A program made the position numbers and the translations under genes. From Microvirga sp. Mcv34 (GTDB taxonomy: Bacteria; Pseudomonadota; Alphaproteobacteria; Rhizobiales; Beijerinckiaceae), in the NCBI RefSeq assembly GCF_024519725.1, contig NZ_JALJRK010000030.1:1-64000 (forward strand): a DNA stretch of 64,000 nt, in the 5' to 3' direction. Below, in pieces: positions 1 through 9,226 of the stretch. The notes under the pieces were generated by a model. It did not search any database and had not been told where the DNA came from. It worked only from the letters and a program-made list of their open reading frames with translations. Numbering within the stretch: the first letter of the stretch is position 1; every line of letters begins with the position of its first letter.

Positions 1-1096
<1,096 letters not shown>

Positions 1097-1324
1097 TTAT
1101 TGCTGGATATCGGCAGGGATCCTGCACCATGCTCCGTCAGGCGCCTGAGCGCCATAGCCGGCACGGCCGGCTTGAACTCCAAATCTTTTGCTTGATCAGA
1201 CCAAACAATTTCGTTTGCCAGGCTCCCGAGCCGGAGGGAGGATTGTTGCACCGTTTCGCTAGACCGCCCCTCCTCCCGGATGGGACGGCGGCGGAACTGG
1301 GCAGTCCACGGCACGATGGAGGTC

Positions 1325-1453
1325 ATGATGCAGCATGCCAGGCCCGCTCAATCCACGGCCATCTCCGACAGCCACACGGGCGAACGATGGCTGGCCGTCA
1401 GTCTTCTCGCCAGCTCGCTGGCCCTGCTCACTTGGTGCGTCGTCGCGCTTTAG
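1325..1453 (+). CDS. Small single-membrane-span protein, 42 aa
   Basis: Begins ATG-ATG after a good ribosome site, GGAGG at 1318-1322, which sits better for the second ATG at 1328. A polar N-terminus is followed by a hydrophobic stretch near residues 23-42 (WLAVSLLASSLALLTWCVVAL), which ends at the stop. It reads as a tail-anchored or single-pass inner-membrane peptide. It lies 30 bp before the 1484 gene on the same strand, so the two may be co-transcribed. No family is recognised. The case rests on the ribosome site and the clean hydrophobic segment. Confidence 0.45.
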   Translation: MMQHARPAQSTAISDSHTGERWLAVSLLASSLALLTWCVVAL

Positions 1454-1483
1454 GCGGACCGAATCCACAGAAAGGACCAGGAC

Positions 1484-1810
1484 ATGTGCCACTATAATCT
1501 GTTCCGCCACGCCGACCGTTCGGAACTCATCTGCGCGGTTCCGGAAGTGCGGCCCGTGCCCGCCTTCATCACCGGGCCGCCCTGGAGCTTCGTCGGACGC
1601 GTGAGGGACTATCCCGGCTCGTCGGGTTTCGATCATCAGGTGGCGGCGGTGAGCGCCCACTACAACGGTTTCTACCTGTTCCAGCTGATCAACCCGTCGG
1701 ATCTCAAGGCCTGGGTCGATCAGGACCGCAGGCCACCCGATAGGGATGCTCCCATCTGTGGCCAAGAACGGCCAGGGGAGACCTTGCCGCTCCGGATGGC
1801 TGCCGGGTGA
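1484..1810 (+). CDS. Hypothetical protein, 108 aa
   Basis: A 108-residue protein starting MCHYNLFRHADRSELICAV, with GC-rich third positions like the neighbours through about codon 85. No signal peptide or membrane span is visible and no family is recognised. The last 20-25 residues look less protein-like, so the natural end may have been altered or the C-terminus may be poorly conserved. An AGGA at 1475-1478 is a weak ribosome site. It follows the 42-residue membrane peptide by 30 bp. Confidence 0.5.
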   Translation: MCHYNLFRHADRSELICAVPEVRPVPAFITGPPWSFVGRVRDYPGSSGFDHQVAAVSAHYNGFYLFQLINPSDLKAWVDQDRRPPDRDAPICGQERPGETLPLRMAAG

Positions 1811-1910
1811 AACGAGGCGCAGCGGCGACCAAGTTCGGGAGCCATGCGATGTCACGGCTCATCGGCCGCGACGCTTTTGGCAAGGCACTGCAGGCTGGGT
1901 GGAGACCAAC

Positions 1911-2243
1911 ATGGCTGGAGAGTTTTATCTGAACCCAGCACCCGAGCTGGCGCGCAGGCGCCGCGAGCTCGCACCCGACGTGCAGGCCGCGTTCGAGGCG
2001 TTCGGACGCCAGGTGTTCGCCGCCGGCGCCCTGGACGCCAAGACGAAGCAGTTGATTGCCGTTGCCGTCGCCCATGTCACCCAGTGTCCCTATTGCATCC
2101 AGGGACATACGAAGGCGGCACAGCGCGCCGGCGCGACCCCGCAGGAACTCATAGAGGCCGTTTGGGTCGCAGCCGAGATGCGGGCCGGAGCGGCCTACGC
2201 GCATGCCGCGGTCATGGTCGCCTCATTGTCCGAGGATCAATAG
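1911..2243 (+). CDS. Carboxymuconolactone decarboxylase / AhpD-like protein
   Basis: Small alkylhydroperoxidase D-like protein of 110 aa, probably a cytoplasmic thiol peroxidase or reductase partner. The CMD-domain core is visible: LDAKTKQLIAVAVAHVTQCPYCIQGH, with the redox pair C-x2-C followed by a His (CPYCIQGH). TPQELIEAVWVAAEMRAGAAYAHA completes the all-helical fold. The ATG at 1911 follows GGTGGAG at 1898-1904. The frame stays open further upstream, but that part has no family similarity. It is probably not a decarboxylase, because the CxxC type is typical of AhpD-like stress proteins. Confidence 0.85.
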   Translation: MAGEFYLNPAPELARRRRELAPDVQAAFEAFGRQVFAAGALDAKTKQLIAVAVAHVTQCPYCIQGHTKAAQRAGATPQELIEAVWVAAEMRAGAAYAHAAVMVASLSEDQ

Positions 2244-2306
2244 GCAGGCGGTCATCAGGCGCTCCGGTGGCGCCCGCCGCTGAGGACCGTCATCTGGAGC
2301 ATTCCC

Positions 2307-2711
2307 ATGAGCGCAGAGGTTCCCAACGCCAATGTACGGCTAAAGCGGGCTTACGAAACGCCTGCCGCCGATGACGGCGCCCGCATCCTTGTCGACCGGC
2401 TTTGGCCCCGCGCGGTCTCCAAGCAAGCCCTTGCCCTTGACACATGGATGAAGGACATCGCCCCCAGCCCCGGTTTGCGCCGCTGGTTCGGGCATGATCC
2501 CGGCCGATGGCATGAATTCTGCCGCCGGTTCGCCGCCGAGGTGCATGAACACCAGGATCTGCTGGATGAGTTGCGCGCCCGCGCCCGCAAGGGCCGGATT
2601 ACCCTCGTGTTTTCCGCCCGCGACGAGGTGCACAACGACGCGGTCGCCCTCCGGGGCTTTATCCTGCATGGCCTGGCGGATCGAGGGGCAGCCAAAGTGC
2701 AAAGAAAGTGA
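2307..2711 (+). CDS. DUF488 family protein (YeaO-like)
   Basis: A 134-aa member of the short DUF488/YeaO group. Visible family marks are GARILVDRLWPRAVSK, WMKDIAPSPGLRRWFGHDPGRW, the F-RRF-AEV segment and ITLVFSARDEVHNDAVALRGFI. These proteins are cytoplasmic, of unproven function, and often near stress or uncharacterised redox genes. A second, longer DUF488 protein of a different subgroup is encoded at 9675. The ribosome site before the ATG is weak, but homology starts within the first 12 residues. Confidence 0.85.
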   Translation: MSAEVPNANVRLKRAYETPAADDGARILVDRLWPRAVSKQALALDTWMKDIAPSPGLRRWFGHDPGRWHEFCRRFAAEVHEHQDLLDELRARARKGRITLVFSARDEVHNDAVALRGFILHGLADRGAAKVQRK

Positions 2712-2840
2712 TTGGAACCGGCAAATCTATTCGTTTGTCACGCAACCCGTCCACTCATACCCTCTTTCTTATCGAGCGATGGCGCCGATGACCGGCCTAG
2801 CTCGTAAAGCCTCTCGTCAGCGCACCCAGAGGAGGCAGAG

Positions 2841-3533
2841 ATGCTCACCGCTGCAGATGTCATGACGACTGCCGTCATCACAGTCAGGCCCGAGACATCG
2901 ATCCACGAGATCGCCAAGTTGCTCTGCGACCATCATATCAGCGGGGTTCCGGTGGTCGGAGACGACGAGCAACTGCTGGGCATCGTCAGCGAAGGCGATC
3001 TGATCGGGCATGCCCAATTGGCTGGTGAACAACGCCGGTCCTGGTGGCAGACTTTCCTCAGCGGCCCCACGGTACTGGCTCAGCACTACGCCAAATCACA
3101 TGGTCGCACGGCCCGCGACGTCATGACGGAAGAGGTGGTTACGGTCCTGGCCACCACGCCACTCGCCGACACGGCCCGCGCCCTGGAGCAGCACCGGATC
3201 AAGCGCGTCCCGGTTTTGCGGAATGGGAGACTCGTCGGCATCGTGACGAGAAGCAACCTGCTTCAGGTCTTGGCGACCACCGACGTGTCGAAGCCGATGA
3301 ATGTTGCCGACCGCATCATTAGGCAGCGGCTGAACGAAGAACTCGAAGGCCAGCCTTGGGCCTATCTCCTGTCGAAGAACATCGTCGTCGAGAATGGCGT
3401 CGTTCACCTGTTTGGCATCGTCCAGTCAGACGAGGAGCGGCACGCGATCCGCCTGGCTGCAGAGAACCAGGCCGGCGTGAAGGGCGTGGAGGATCACCTC
3501 TCAGTGGTACCGCCCGTCTCTTATGTCTTCTGA
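2841..3533 (+). CDS. CBS-pair and BON domain protein, copy 1
   Basis: Cytoplasmic 230-aa protein with two CBS motifs (about residues 1-60 and 90-150; note VMTTAVITV and DVMTEEVVTV) that form an adenosine-ligand-binding Bateman module. A BON domain follows near residues 160-225. Between the CBS motifs is a basic WW-containing insert (EQRRSWWQTF). CBS-BON proteins are usually taken as energy- or nucleotide-sensing stress proteins. GAGGAGG lies just upstream of the ATG. Nearly the same protein is encoded at 26988, including KNIVVENGVVHLFG in the BON part, and a more divergent one at 23404. Confidence 0.9.
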   Translation: MLTAADVMTTAVITVRPETSIHEIAKLLCDHHISGVPVVGDDEQLLGIVSEGDLIGHAQLAGEQRRSWWQTFLSGPTVLAQHYAKSHGRTARDVMTEEVVTVLATTPLADTARALEQHRIKRVPVLRNGRLVGIVTRSNLLQVLATTDVSKPMNVADRIIRQRLNEELEGQPWAYLLSKNIVVENGVVHLFGIVQSDEERHAIRLAAENQAGVKGVEDHLSVVPPVSYVF

Positions 3534-3792
3534 GGAGCTCACGGTGACTCTGTTCAACGCTGGAGAATTGAGGAACGCCAAAGTGGCTGCCGGCGCAACC
3601 CACGAGGTCGCGCAAGCAGGATGTGTCCTGCTTTACCCCTCGAAACGCCCGGACTTGTCATGGAGCCGCTATTGTTGAAGATGCAGTCCTCCGCGCCCAT
3701 GCGCCTTGAAACGTGTCGGTCCTTTCAGGTGCTCGGCCCTAGTGGTTCGGTGTCTCGGCGTCGTCAGGCTTTCAGAACATGGCGGTGCAGAC

Positions 3793-4134
3793 ATGACGCC
3801 TGCTCGCGGTGAAGCGACGTCCTCACCGAACTTCAAAGCGGTTCTATACGGCCTTGCGCTCACGGCACTTGCCAGAGCCTCTCTTGTGCTGGCCGTGTGC
3901 ATCATCATGGATGCGTCCGGAGGCCAGAGTCTCGGACTGAACCTGCGGACAGCGGTCCTTGCCTTCGGCCTCCTTGGAGGAGCCGGGCTTGGCCGCGGGT
4001 TGAGGGCGGAGCGGACTTTAGAATTTGAACAGGCAAGCCGTTTGTATGCCCTCGCCCTTGTGAACTTCTCCATCTGCTATGCTGCGCTTCTGGCTGGCAG
4101 CTTGTTGAGCGCCGGTGAAAGTCAGGGAACGTAA
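3793..4134 (+). CDS. Small membrane protein, 113 aa
   Basis: Starts MTPARGEATSSPNFKAVLYG and has about three hydrophobic segments: near residues 18-38 (LALTALARASLVLAVCIIM), 52-70 (TAVLAFGLLGGAGLG) and 88-106 (ALALVNFSICYAALLAGSLL). It is likely an inner-membrane protein. No family is recognised. The ATG at 3793 was chosen because the upstream in-frame stretch lacks membrane or family character; the ribosome site is weak. It is not obviously operonic with 2841 (259-bp gap). Confidence 0.5.
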   Translation: MTPARGEATSSPNFKAVLYGLALTALARASLVLAVCIIMDASGGQSLGLNLRTAVLAFGLLGGAGLGRGLRAERTLEFEQASRLYALALVNFSICYAALLAGSLLSAGESQGT

Positions 4135-4307
4135 GCTTTGCATGGCAGCCCTTTCTTGACCTCATCCACCGGGCAAAGGCCCATTGCACTCATCACCGGC
4201 GCAACCGGCATCTGGGCCGCCCGCTCGGCAAGGTGTTAAGCGCGGCCACAGTACCTCCTGGAGCCGGGTGGTGTAGCGAAATGACAGGCTCCGGAACGCT
4301 CTTGCCG

Positions 4308-4336
4308 GGAACCTTTTGGGGCTGTTCCCATCCAAT
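4308..4336 (+). promoter_or_regulatory. Candidate ECF-sigma promoter, copy 1
   Basis: GGAACC at 4308-4313, 16 bp, then ATCCAAT at 4330-4336, 49 bp before the ATG at 4385. The same arrangement, GGAACC-N16-ATCYAAT, occurs at 5352 and 7799, the latter in front of the ECF sigma gene. GGAAC-type -35 elements are typical of ECF sigma factors. Assignment to the local sigma factor is inference. Confidence 0.6.
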
Positions 4337-4384
4337 GGGGACGCGCGGGGCATAGATGGACTCGGCGCGTCACCGGAGGATGCC

Positions 4385-4804
4385 ATGAGAATTGCTTTCG
4401 CCACGCTCGCCCTGGCTGCCGCCTTCAGCCTGCCGGCCCTTGCCGCCGACCAAGTCGAGAAGGCGCCGCCCACAGGTGCCTACAAGAAGGTGAGCGAACT
4501 TGTGAAGATACCCGACTTCCTGCCCGGCCTTGGCCAGCTCTACGTCGATCCCAAGACCCTACCGGCCGGCCCGTTCCTGGCCTATGACCGCGACGGGCGC
4601 CTCGTCAGCACCGTCTACATGCTCCCCATCGAGGACCTGTCGAACAAGGACAAGCGCTTCGACGACCTCGCCGCCCCCGGCGGCAAGGTCGACCACGTCG
4701 ACGTCTACTTCAACGCCGGCCATCCCGGGGTCGAGAAGCCCCATGCGCACGTGGTCCTGTGGCATGTTCCGAAGGCCGATGAGCAGCGGGTGGCGGCAAA
4801 GTGA
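4385..4804 (+). CDS. Secreted protein with HxHxxxW motif, 139 aa
   Basis: Exported protein of unknown function. The N-terminus MRIAFATLALAAAFSLPALA is a clear Sec signal peptide cleaved after ALA, giving a mature periplasmic domain of about 120 aa. The C-terminal half has HVDVYFNAGHPGVEKPHAHVVLWHV, which is rich in His and could bind a metal, although that is not proven. The start follows GGAGG at 4375-4379. Its stop overlaps the ATG of the cupredoxin gene (TGATG at 4802-4806), so the two are translationally coupled and probably act together in the periplasm. Confidence 0.75.
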   Translation: MRIAFATLALAAAFSLPALAADQVEKAPPTGAYKKVSELVKIPDFLPGLGQLYVDPKTLPAGPFLAYDRDGRLVSTVYMLPIEDLSNKDKRFDDLAAPGGKVDHVDVYFNAGHPGVEKPHAHVVLWHVPKADEQRVAAK

Positions 4805-5331
4805 TGGTCTCGCGCAGACACATCCTGCGGATCGGCGGGGGTCTCCTCGCCGGTCTGGCTCTGCCCCGGCTCCCACTCGCCGCTGAGGCAGTCGAAATCC
4901 GGATGCAGGGCAATGCGGACGGCTCGCAGGTCTGGTTTAACCCAATTGGCCTGCGCATCAAGCCGGGCCAGACGATCCGCTGGGTCAACCTGGACCCGGG
5001 GAATTCCCATACCGCGACAGCCTACCATCCCAAGAACTTCGAGCGCCCGTTGCGTATCCCTGAGGGTGCCGAGCCCTGGAACTCTGACTACCTGCTGCCG
5101 AACGAGAGCTTCTCGGTCACGCTCAAGGATGAAGGCGTCTACGACTTCTTCTGTGTTCCGCACGAGCATGCCGGCATGGTGGGGCGGATCATCGTTGGCG
5201 AACCGGACAGGTCTTCCATCGACAGCGGGCCGGCACAAGCAGCCGGCGGGGAACCGATCCCCGAGATTGCTCTCCGCGCTTTCCCGTCCGTCGCCGAAAT
5301 CATGCGCCGCGGCATCGTCAGGCCCGCATAG
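4804..5331 (+). CDS. Plastocyanin/pseudoazurin-like cupredoxin
   Basis: Periplasmic blue-copper-type protein of 175 aa. The N-terminus MVSRRHILRIGGGLLAGLAL resembles a twin-arginine export signal (SRRHILRI). The cupredoxin core follows: VWFNPIGLRIKPGQTIRWVN, the first His ligand in NSHTATAYHP, then C-x2-H-x4-M in CVPHEHAGMVGRI. Together these give a complete His-Cys-His-Met type 1 copper site. It probably carries electrons. It is coupled to the upstream secreted protein by a TGATG overlap. A 9-bp inverted repeat (5348-5372) directly downstream overlaps the next promoter motif. Confidence 0.9.
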   Translation: MVSRRHILRIGGGLLAGLALPRLPLAAEAVEIRMQGNADGSQVWFNPIGLRIKPGQTIRWVNLDPGNSHTATAYHPKNFERPLRIPEGAEPWNSDYLLPNESFSVTLKDEGVYDFFCVPHEHAGMVGRIIVGEPDRSSIDSGPAQAAGGEPIPEIALRAFPSVAEIMRRGIVRPA

Positions 5332-5351
5332 GGCCGGTTCCGATAGCGGCG

Positions 5352-5380
5352 GGAACCTTACTTGTTCCCGCCCATCCAAT
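5352..5380 (+). promoter_or_regulatory. Candidate ECF-sigma promoter, copy 2
   Basis: GGAACC at 5352-5357, 16 bp, ATCCAAT at 5374-5380, 41 bp before the ATG at 5422. The spacer contains GTTCCC, which pairs with GGGAAC as a 9-bp stem with a 7-nt loop (5348-5372). The same sequence could therefore act as a weak terminator for the cupredoxin operon and as a promoter for the hydrolase operon. Confidence 0.55.
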
Positions 5381-5421
5381 AATCAGCCACCGAGGCCCTG
5401 CCAGATGCAGATGAGGGCGCC

Positions 5422-7224
5422 ATGATCCGCTCGGTTGCCTACATGAAGGCGGTTCTCGCCGGCATGGCGGGAGCCATCGCTTGGGAGATCGTTGCCCGGC
5501 TGCTGATCTGGGCCGGCATGCCGTTCTTTGACCTTGTCATGACGCTCGGGACCTTGATCCTCCCCCATGCACCGGCATGGGAAGCCTGGCTGGCCGGCAT
5601 GGCAATCCACCTGCTGGTCGGTGCCATTTGGGCTGTCTTCTACGCCTACTTCTTCTGGTCCGTCCTGCCGCTCCGTCCTGCTCTGCAGGGCATGGTGTTC
5701 GCCTTCGTACCGATGCCACTGGCGATCTTCATCATGCATCCGCAGTTCGACCTCATGCACCCGCTCGTCCAAAGCGGCCATCTGTCTTCCTCGGGCCTGT
5801 TCGGGTTGAGCGGCGGGGCGCACGAGCCGCTCTCCATCGCGGCGGGCCATCTGATCTGGGGCACCGTTCTGGGCCTGCTCTACACCCGCCCTGTCGGCTA
5901 CCGGGCAAATAGGGCGCCGCGCCTGAACCGATGGACCATCGGAGCACGACCGCCTGTCAGCTCGGCTGCCGAGCCCACCGATCACCGGTTCATGTTCGCG
6001 ACCGGGATCGAGTGCAGCTATCCCACACTGGAGGGCGGGCGGTGGCGCATGGACCAGATGGCGGCCTGCGGCCATTACCGCCACTGGCGCACCGACCTTC
6101 ACCTCGTGCGGGATCTCGGCCTGCGCTACCTACGCTACGGTCCTCCCCTGCACCTCATCCATCGCGGCCCCGGCCAATATGATTGGGATTTCCTGGACGA
6201 GGTCGCCGCCGAGATGCAGCGGCTCGGCATTGTGCCGATCATGGACCTGTGCCACTTCGGCCTGCCGGGCTGGCTGCAGAACTTCCAGAACCCGGAGGTG
6301 CCGCAGGCGCTGGCCGACTATGCCCGGGCGTTCGCCCGGCGCTATCCGTGGGTGAAGCTCTACACGCCCGTGAATGAGATGTATGTGTGCGCCAAGCTCA
6401 GTGCCCTCGAAGGATTGTGGAACGAACAGTGCCGGGACGAGCGCGCCTTCGTCACGGCGGTGCGTCATCTCGCCAGAGCCAGCGTGCTGATGATGCAGGC
6501 GATTGCGGCCGAGCGTCCGGATGCCGTGTTCGTCAACAGCGAGAGCGGTGAGTTCTACCAGCCGTGCTGCCCCGATCCCGAGATCCGCCGCATCGCCGCC
6601 TTCGAGAACGAGCGGCGTTTCCTGCCGCTGGACCTGCTCTACGCCCGTCCAGTGCACGAGGACACGCGCGCCTACCTCCTCCAGCACGGCATGCCAGCGG
6701 AGGAATATGCCTGGTTCATGCAGCAGGACGTGCGCAGCCGTTCAATCCTCGGTGTCGACTATTACGAGTGGAACGAGAAGCTCATCGACAGCACCGGCCG
6801 CGCGCAGACGCTGGGTGAGCTGTTCGGCTGGTACGCCATTGCCGGCCAGTACTATGAGCGCTACCGGCGGCCGATGATGCACACCGAGACCAACCGCATG
6901 GACGCCCGCGACGGGCCGCGCTGGCTCTGGCGCCAGTGGCACAACGTGCAGCTGATCCGCCAGGCAGGCGTGCCGGTCGTGGGCTTCACCTGGTACTCGC
7001 TCACCGATCAGATGGATTGGGACATTGCCCTGCGGGAGCCGCTCGGCAACGTCACCCCGGTCGGCCTGTTCGACCTCAACCGCGATCCGCGAACGGTTGG
7101 CCTCGCCTACCAGCATCTCGTGCGCCTCTTCGGGGCCGACCTCAACGAGGCGCCATCCATCGAGGCGGTGCTAGACGAAGCGTCAAAGATCGCAGCGCAA
7201 AAGGTGAGGAGACTCCATGCTTAG
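5422..7224 (+). CDS. Membrane-anchored glycoside hydrolase (family 1-like)
   Basis: A 600-aa fusion. Residues 1-160 hold about four hydrophobic helices (for example 10-32, 58-80, 88-106, 138-155). Residues 185-580 form a GH-A clan TIM-barrel domain resembling family 1 beta-glucosidases. The likely acid/base is E319 in YTPVNEM, and the likely nucleophile E489 in MMHTETNRMD. The barrel also has CHFGLPGWLQNFQNPEV and GFTWYSLTDQMDWD. The substrate cannot be read from sequence. Family 1 enzymes are normally soluble, so the N-terminal membrane module is unusual. The frame overlaps the 7217 gene by 8 bp, and that gene encodes another four-helix membrane protein. Confidence 0.85.
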   Translation: MIRSVAYMKAVLAGMAGAIAWEIVARLLIWAGMPFFDLVMTLGTLILPHAPAWEAWLAGMAIHLLVGAIWAVFYAYFFWSVLPLRPALQGMVFAFVPMPLAIFIMHPQFDLMHPLVQSGHLSSSGLFGLSGGAHEPLSIAAGHLIWGTVLGLLYTRPVGYRANRAPRLNRWTIGARPPVSSAAEPTDHRFMFATGIECSYPTLEGGRWRMDQMAACGHYRHWRTDLHLVRDLGLRYLRYGPPLHLIHRGPGQYDWDFLDEVAAEMQRLGIVPIMDLCHFGLPGWLQNFQNPEVPQALADYARAFARRYPWVKLYTPVNEMYVCAKLSALEGLWNEQCRDERAFVTAVRHLARASVLMMQAIAAERPDAVFVNSESGEFYQPCCPDPEIRRIAAFENERRFLPLDLLYARPVHEDTRAYLLQHGMPAEEYAWFMQQDVRSRSILGVDYYEWNEKLIDSTGRAQTLGELFGWYAIAGQYYERYRRPMMHTETNRMDARDGPRWLWRQWHNVQLIRQAGVPVVGFTWYSLTDQMDWDIALREPLGNVTPVGLFDLNRDPRTVGLAYQHLVRLFGADLNEAPSIEAVLDEASKIAAQKVRRLHA

Positions 7225-7765
7225 GATGCTGCAGGCCCACGGCCTCGATGCCGGTCCGACCCAACGGCCGCTTCTCGCAGGGGCCATCGCAGGTGTGTCG
7301 GCAGCGATCCCGGCCTTTGCGGTCCTAGCCGGCTTTCAGTCCCTGGATGCACCTGCCCGAGCTATCGGCACGTCCGCGGTGGCTACCGGTCTCGTCTATG
7401 CCGTATTGATGCTCTTCGGCGGGATCCTGTACGGCTGGCTGTTCCAGCGGGCGGCCAACGACATGCGGGGCGGATGGCTGTTCGGGATGGCGTTCGGTTT
7501 CGTCCTGTGGATGCTCGGGCCCATCCCGCTGCTGCAGTGGCTTCCGGACCAGCCCATCCTGCACGGCTATCCCGCCGCTGGGCTGCTGCTGGCCCAATTG
7601 CTCTGGGGGCTGGCGATGGGCGTGGTATTCCCAGCTATCCACCGTCATCTCCACGTCAGCCTGGAGAACCGACCAAGCTCCGCATTCCAGTCCACCGGTC
7701 CGGAGGCGGTTGCCCAGACGCAGATGCTTCGGCCGCTCCCACCATCCGGGCACCCGCCGCACTGA
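7217..7765 (+). CDS. Polytopic membrane protein, 182 aa
   Basis: About four membrane helices: near residues 20-42 (LLAGAIAGVSAAIPAFAVLA), 55-77 (AVATGLVYAVLMLFGGILYG), 87-107 and 120-140. A His-containing segment (FPAIHRHLHVSL) and a polar C-tail follow. The organisation recalls the N-terminal membrane module of the preceding hydrolase, which suggests an interacting or duplicated module. GAGGAG before the ATG and an 8-bp overlap with the hydrolase gene support co-translation. Function unknown. Confidence 0.75.
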   Translation: MLRMLQAHGLDAGPTQRPLLAGAIAGVSAAIPAFAVLAGFQSLDAPARAIGTSAVATGLVYAVLMLFGGILYGWLFQRAANDMRGGWLFGMAFGFVLWMLGPIPLLQWLPDQPILHGYPAAGLLLAQLLWGLAMGVVFPAIHRHLHVSLENRPSSAFQSTGPEAVAQTQMLRPLPPSGHPPH

Positions 7766-7798
7766 CAAGGTTTCCCTTTCCGTCCTTGGTCCGCTCCG

Positions 7799-7827
7799 GG
7801 AACCTTTGTCCGGATGTTCCATCTAAT
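7799..7827 (+). promoter_or_regulatory. Candidate ECF-sigma promoter, copy 3 (autoregulation)
   Basis: GGAACC at 7799-7804, 16 bp, ATCTAAT at 7821-7827, 23 bp before the ATG of the ECF sigma gene. Matching spacing and both hexamer-like blocks with copies 1 and 2 suggest that the sigma factor drives its own gene, as ECF factors often do. Confidence 0.6.
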
Positions 7828-7849
7828 AGGCAGCAACAGGAGCTTGGCC

Positions 7850-8557
7850 ATGCAGACGGCAACGGTCGCGGCAACACGGTTGGACGGGCTTGATGATGGG
7901 GCGCTGGTGGCACTGGCCCGAAGCCGGGACGGAGCTGCAGTCCGACTCATCATGCAGAGGCACAACCGCCGCCTCTTCCGCGTGGCCCGCGGCGTCCTGC
8001 ACGATGATGCCGAGGCCGAGGACGTGGTTCAGGAGACCTACGTTCGTGCCTTCACCCATCTCGACGGCTTCCGCGGCGAGGCGCAGCTCTCGACTTGGCT
8101 CACGCGCATTGCGCTCAATGAGGCACTCGGACGACTCCGACGGCGGCGCACTATGATCGCCTTGAAGGATATCGATGCCATCAACGACCAGGGGGAAGCC
8201 CGCGTGATCTACCTGCCGTCGGCCCGCCAGGACAGTGATCCAGAAGCCGCCGCCGCCCGGGCTGAGGTGCGGCGTCTGCTCGAACGCGCCGTGGACGAAC
8301 TGCCCGAGTCCTTCCGCATCGTCTTTGTCCTGCGGGACATCGAGGAGATGAGCATCGAGGAGACCGCCTCCCATCTGGGCTTGCGGGCCGAGACGGTGAA
8401 GACGAGGCTCCACCGCGCCCGGCGTCTTCTGCGGCAATCTCTCGACAGAACGCTGTCCTCTGCCGTGAGTGACGTCTTCCCGTGCGCCGGCCCCCGCTGT
8501 GCCCGGATCACGAAGGCTGTGTTGGAACGGCTCGGCTTGTCGGAGCCCCCTGAATAA
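7850..8557 (+). CDS. ECF-type RNA polymerase sigma factor
   Basis: Sigma-70 family, ECF group, 235 aa. Region 2 spans about residues 35-100 (RHNRRLFRVARGVL, DAEAEDVVQETYVRAF, FRGEAQLSTWLTRIALNEAL). Region 4 is near 150-205 (ELPESFRIVFVLRDIEEMSI and the HTH IEETASHLGLRAETVKTRLHRARRLL). A short C-terminal tail with C-x4-C (CAGPRC) could sense redox or metal. The ATG at 7850 follows AGGAG. No anti-sigma factor gene is evident next to it. Three GGAACC-N16-ATCYAAT motifs, one before this gene, outline a likely local regulon. Confidence 0.92.
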   Translation: MQTATVAATRLDGLDDGALVALARSRDGAAVRLIMQRHNRRLFRVARGVLHDDAEAEDVVQETYVRAFTHLDGFRGEAQLSTWLTRIALNEALGRLRRRRTMIALKDIDAINDQGEARVIYLPSARQDSDPEAAAARAEVRRLLERAVDELPESFRIVFVLRDIEEMSIEETASHLGLRAETVKTRLHRARRLLRQSLDRTLSSAVSDVFPCAGPRCARITKAVLERLGLSEPPE

Positions 8558-8709
8558 TGACGCTGTCCAAGACAGAACCCTCATGGGCATCGGACATGGG
8601 ACCCGCGTCGCGCCAATCCCTGCCAAACCCCGTCCAAAGGGGTTGAGACGCCTTTGGATGATGAGGGACAAATTCCCTGCGGAGCTTTCTGCTGAACGAG
8701 GAGAACGCC

Positions 8710-9186
8710 ATGCGAGCCGAGAACCCTGTACGAGACCGCAATCCCCAAAGCACCGCGCAGATCGCCGGCCATCCACTGCACCCGATGCTGATCCCGTTCC
8801 CGGTCGCCTTTCTCGTGGCCACCCTCGTGTGTGACCTGCTCTTCTGGAACACGGGCAACAGCGCTTGGAGCACGGCCTCGCTCTACCTCCTGGGCGCCGC
8901 GCTCATCATGGCGGCCCTGGCGGCCCTTGCCGGCCTGACCGACTTCTTGGGCGACCGGCGGATCCGCAGCCTATCGGCGGCCTGGCACCACATGCTCGGC
9001 AACGTCGTCGTGGTCCTCCTGTCCTTGTGGAACTGGTATCGCCGCTACGAGGCCGGCGACGCTGCCGTGCTGCCCATGGGGCTTCTCATCTCGCTCGTCG
9101 TCGTTCTCCTCCTGCTCTACACTGGCTGGCGGGGGTGGGAGATGGTCTACCGCCATCGGGTGGGGGTGTCGGATCAGGGAGCCTGA
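8710..9186 (+). CDS. DUF2231 family membrane protein
   Basis: A 158-aa inner-membrane protein with the DUF2231 opening IAGHPLHPMLIPFPVAFL and four hydrophobic helices. ALAGLTDFLGDRRIRSLSAAWHHMLGN contains the conserved His residues. Members are predicted four-helix membrane proteins, sometimes linked to heme or redox chemistry, without proven function. GAGGAG precedes the ATG. It is the first of a group of closely spaced plus-strand genes with the PAS and DUF488 proteins. Confidence 0.85.
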   Translation: MRAENPVRDRNPQSTAQIAGHPLHPMLIPFPVAFLVATLVCDLLFWNTGNSAWSTASLYLLGAALIMAALAALAGLTDFLGDRRIRSLSAAWHHMLGNVVVVLLSLWNWYRRYEAGDAAVLPMGLLISLVVVLLLLYTGWRGWEMVYRHRVGVSDQGA

Positions 9187-9226
9187 TCCGGTGGCTCGTC
9201 ATGCCCAGTGTACGGGAGGAGGATAA

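Noticed and set aside
3544..3678. A 44-codon GTG frame after the first CBS-BON gene
   Set aside because: Weak hydrophobic pattern, no supporting family, and it would need an unusual start; not enough to call.
5348..5372. Simple intrinsic terminator after the cupredoxin gene
   Set aside because: The 9-bp stem has no T-run and coincides with the GGAACC promoter motif shared with two other promoters, so the promoter reading is preferred, though both could apply.
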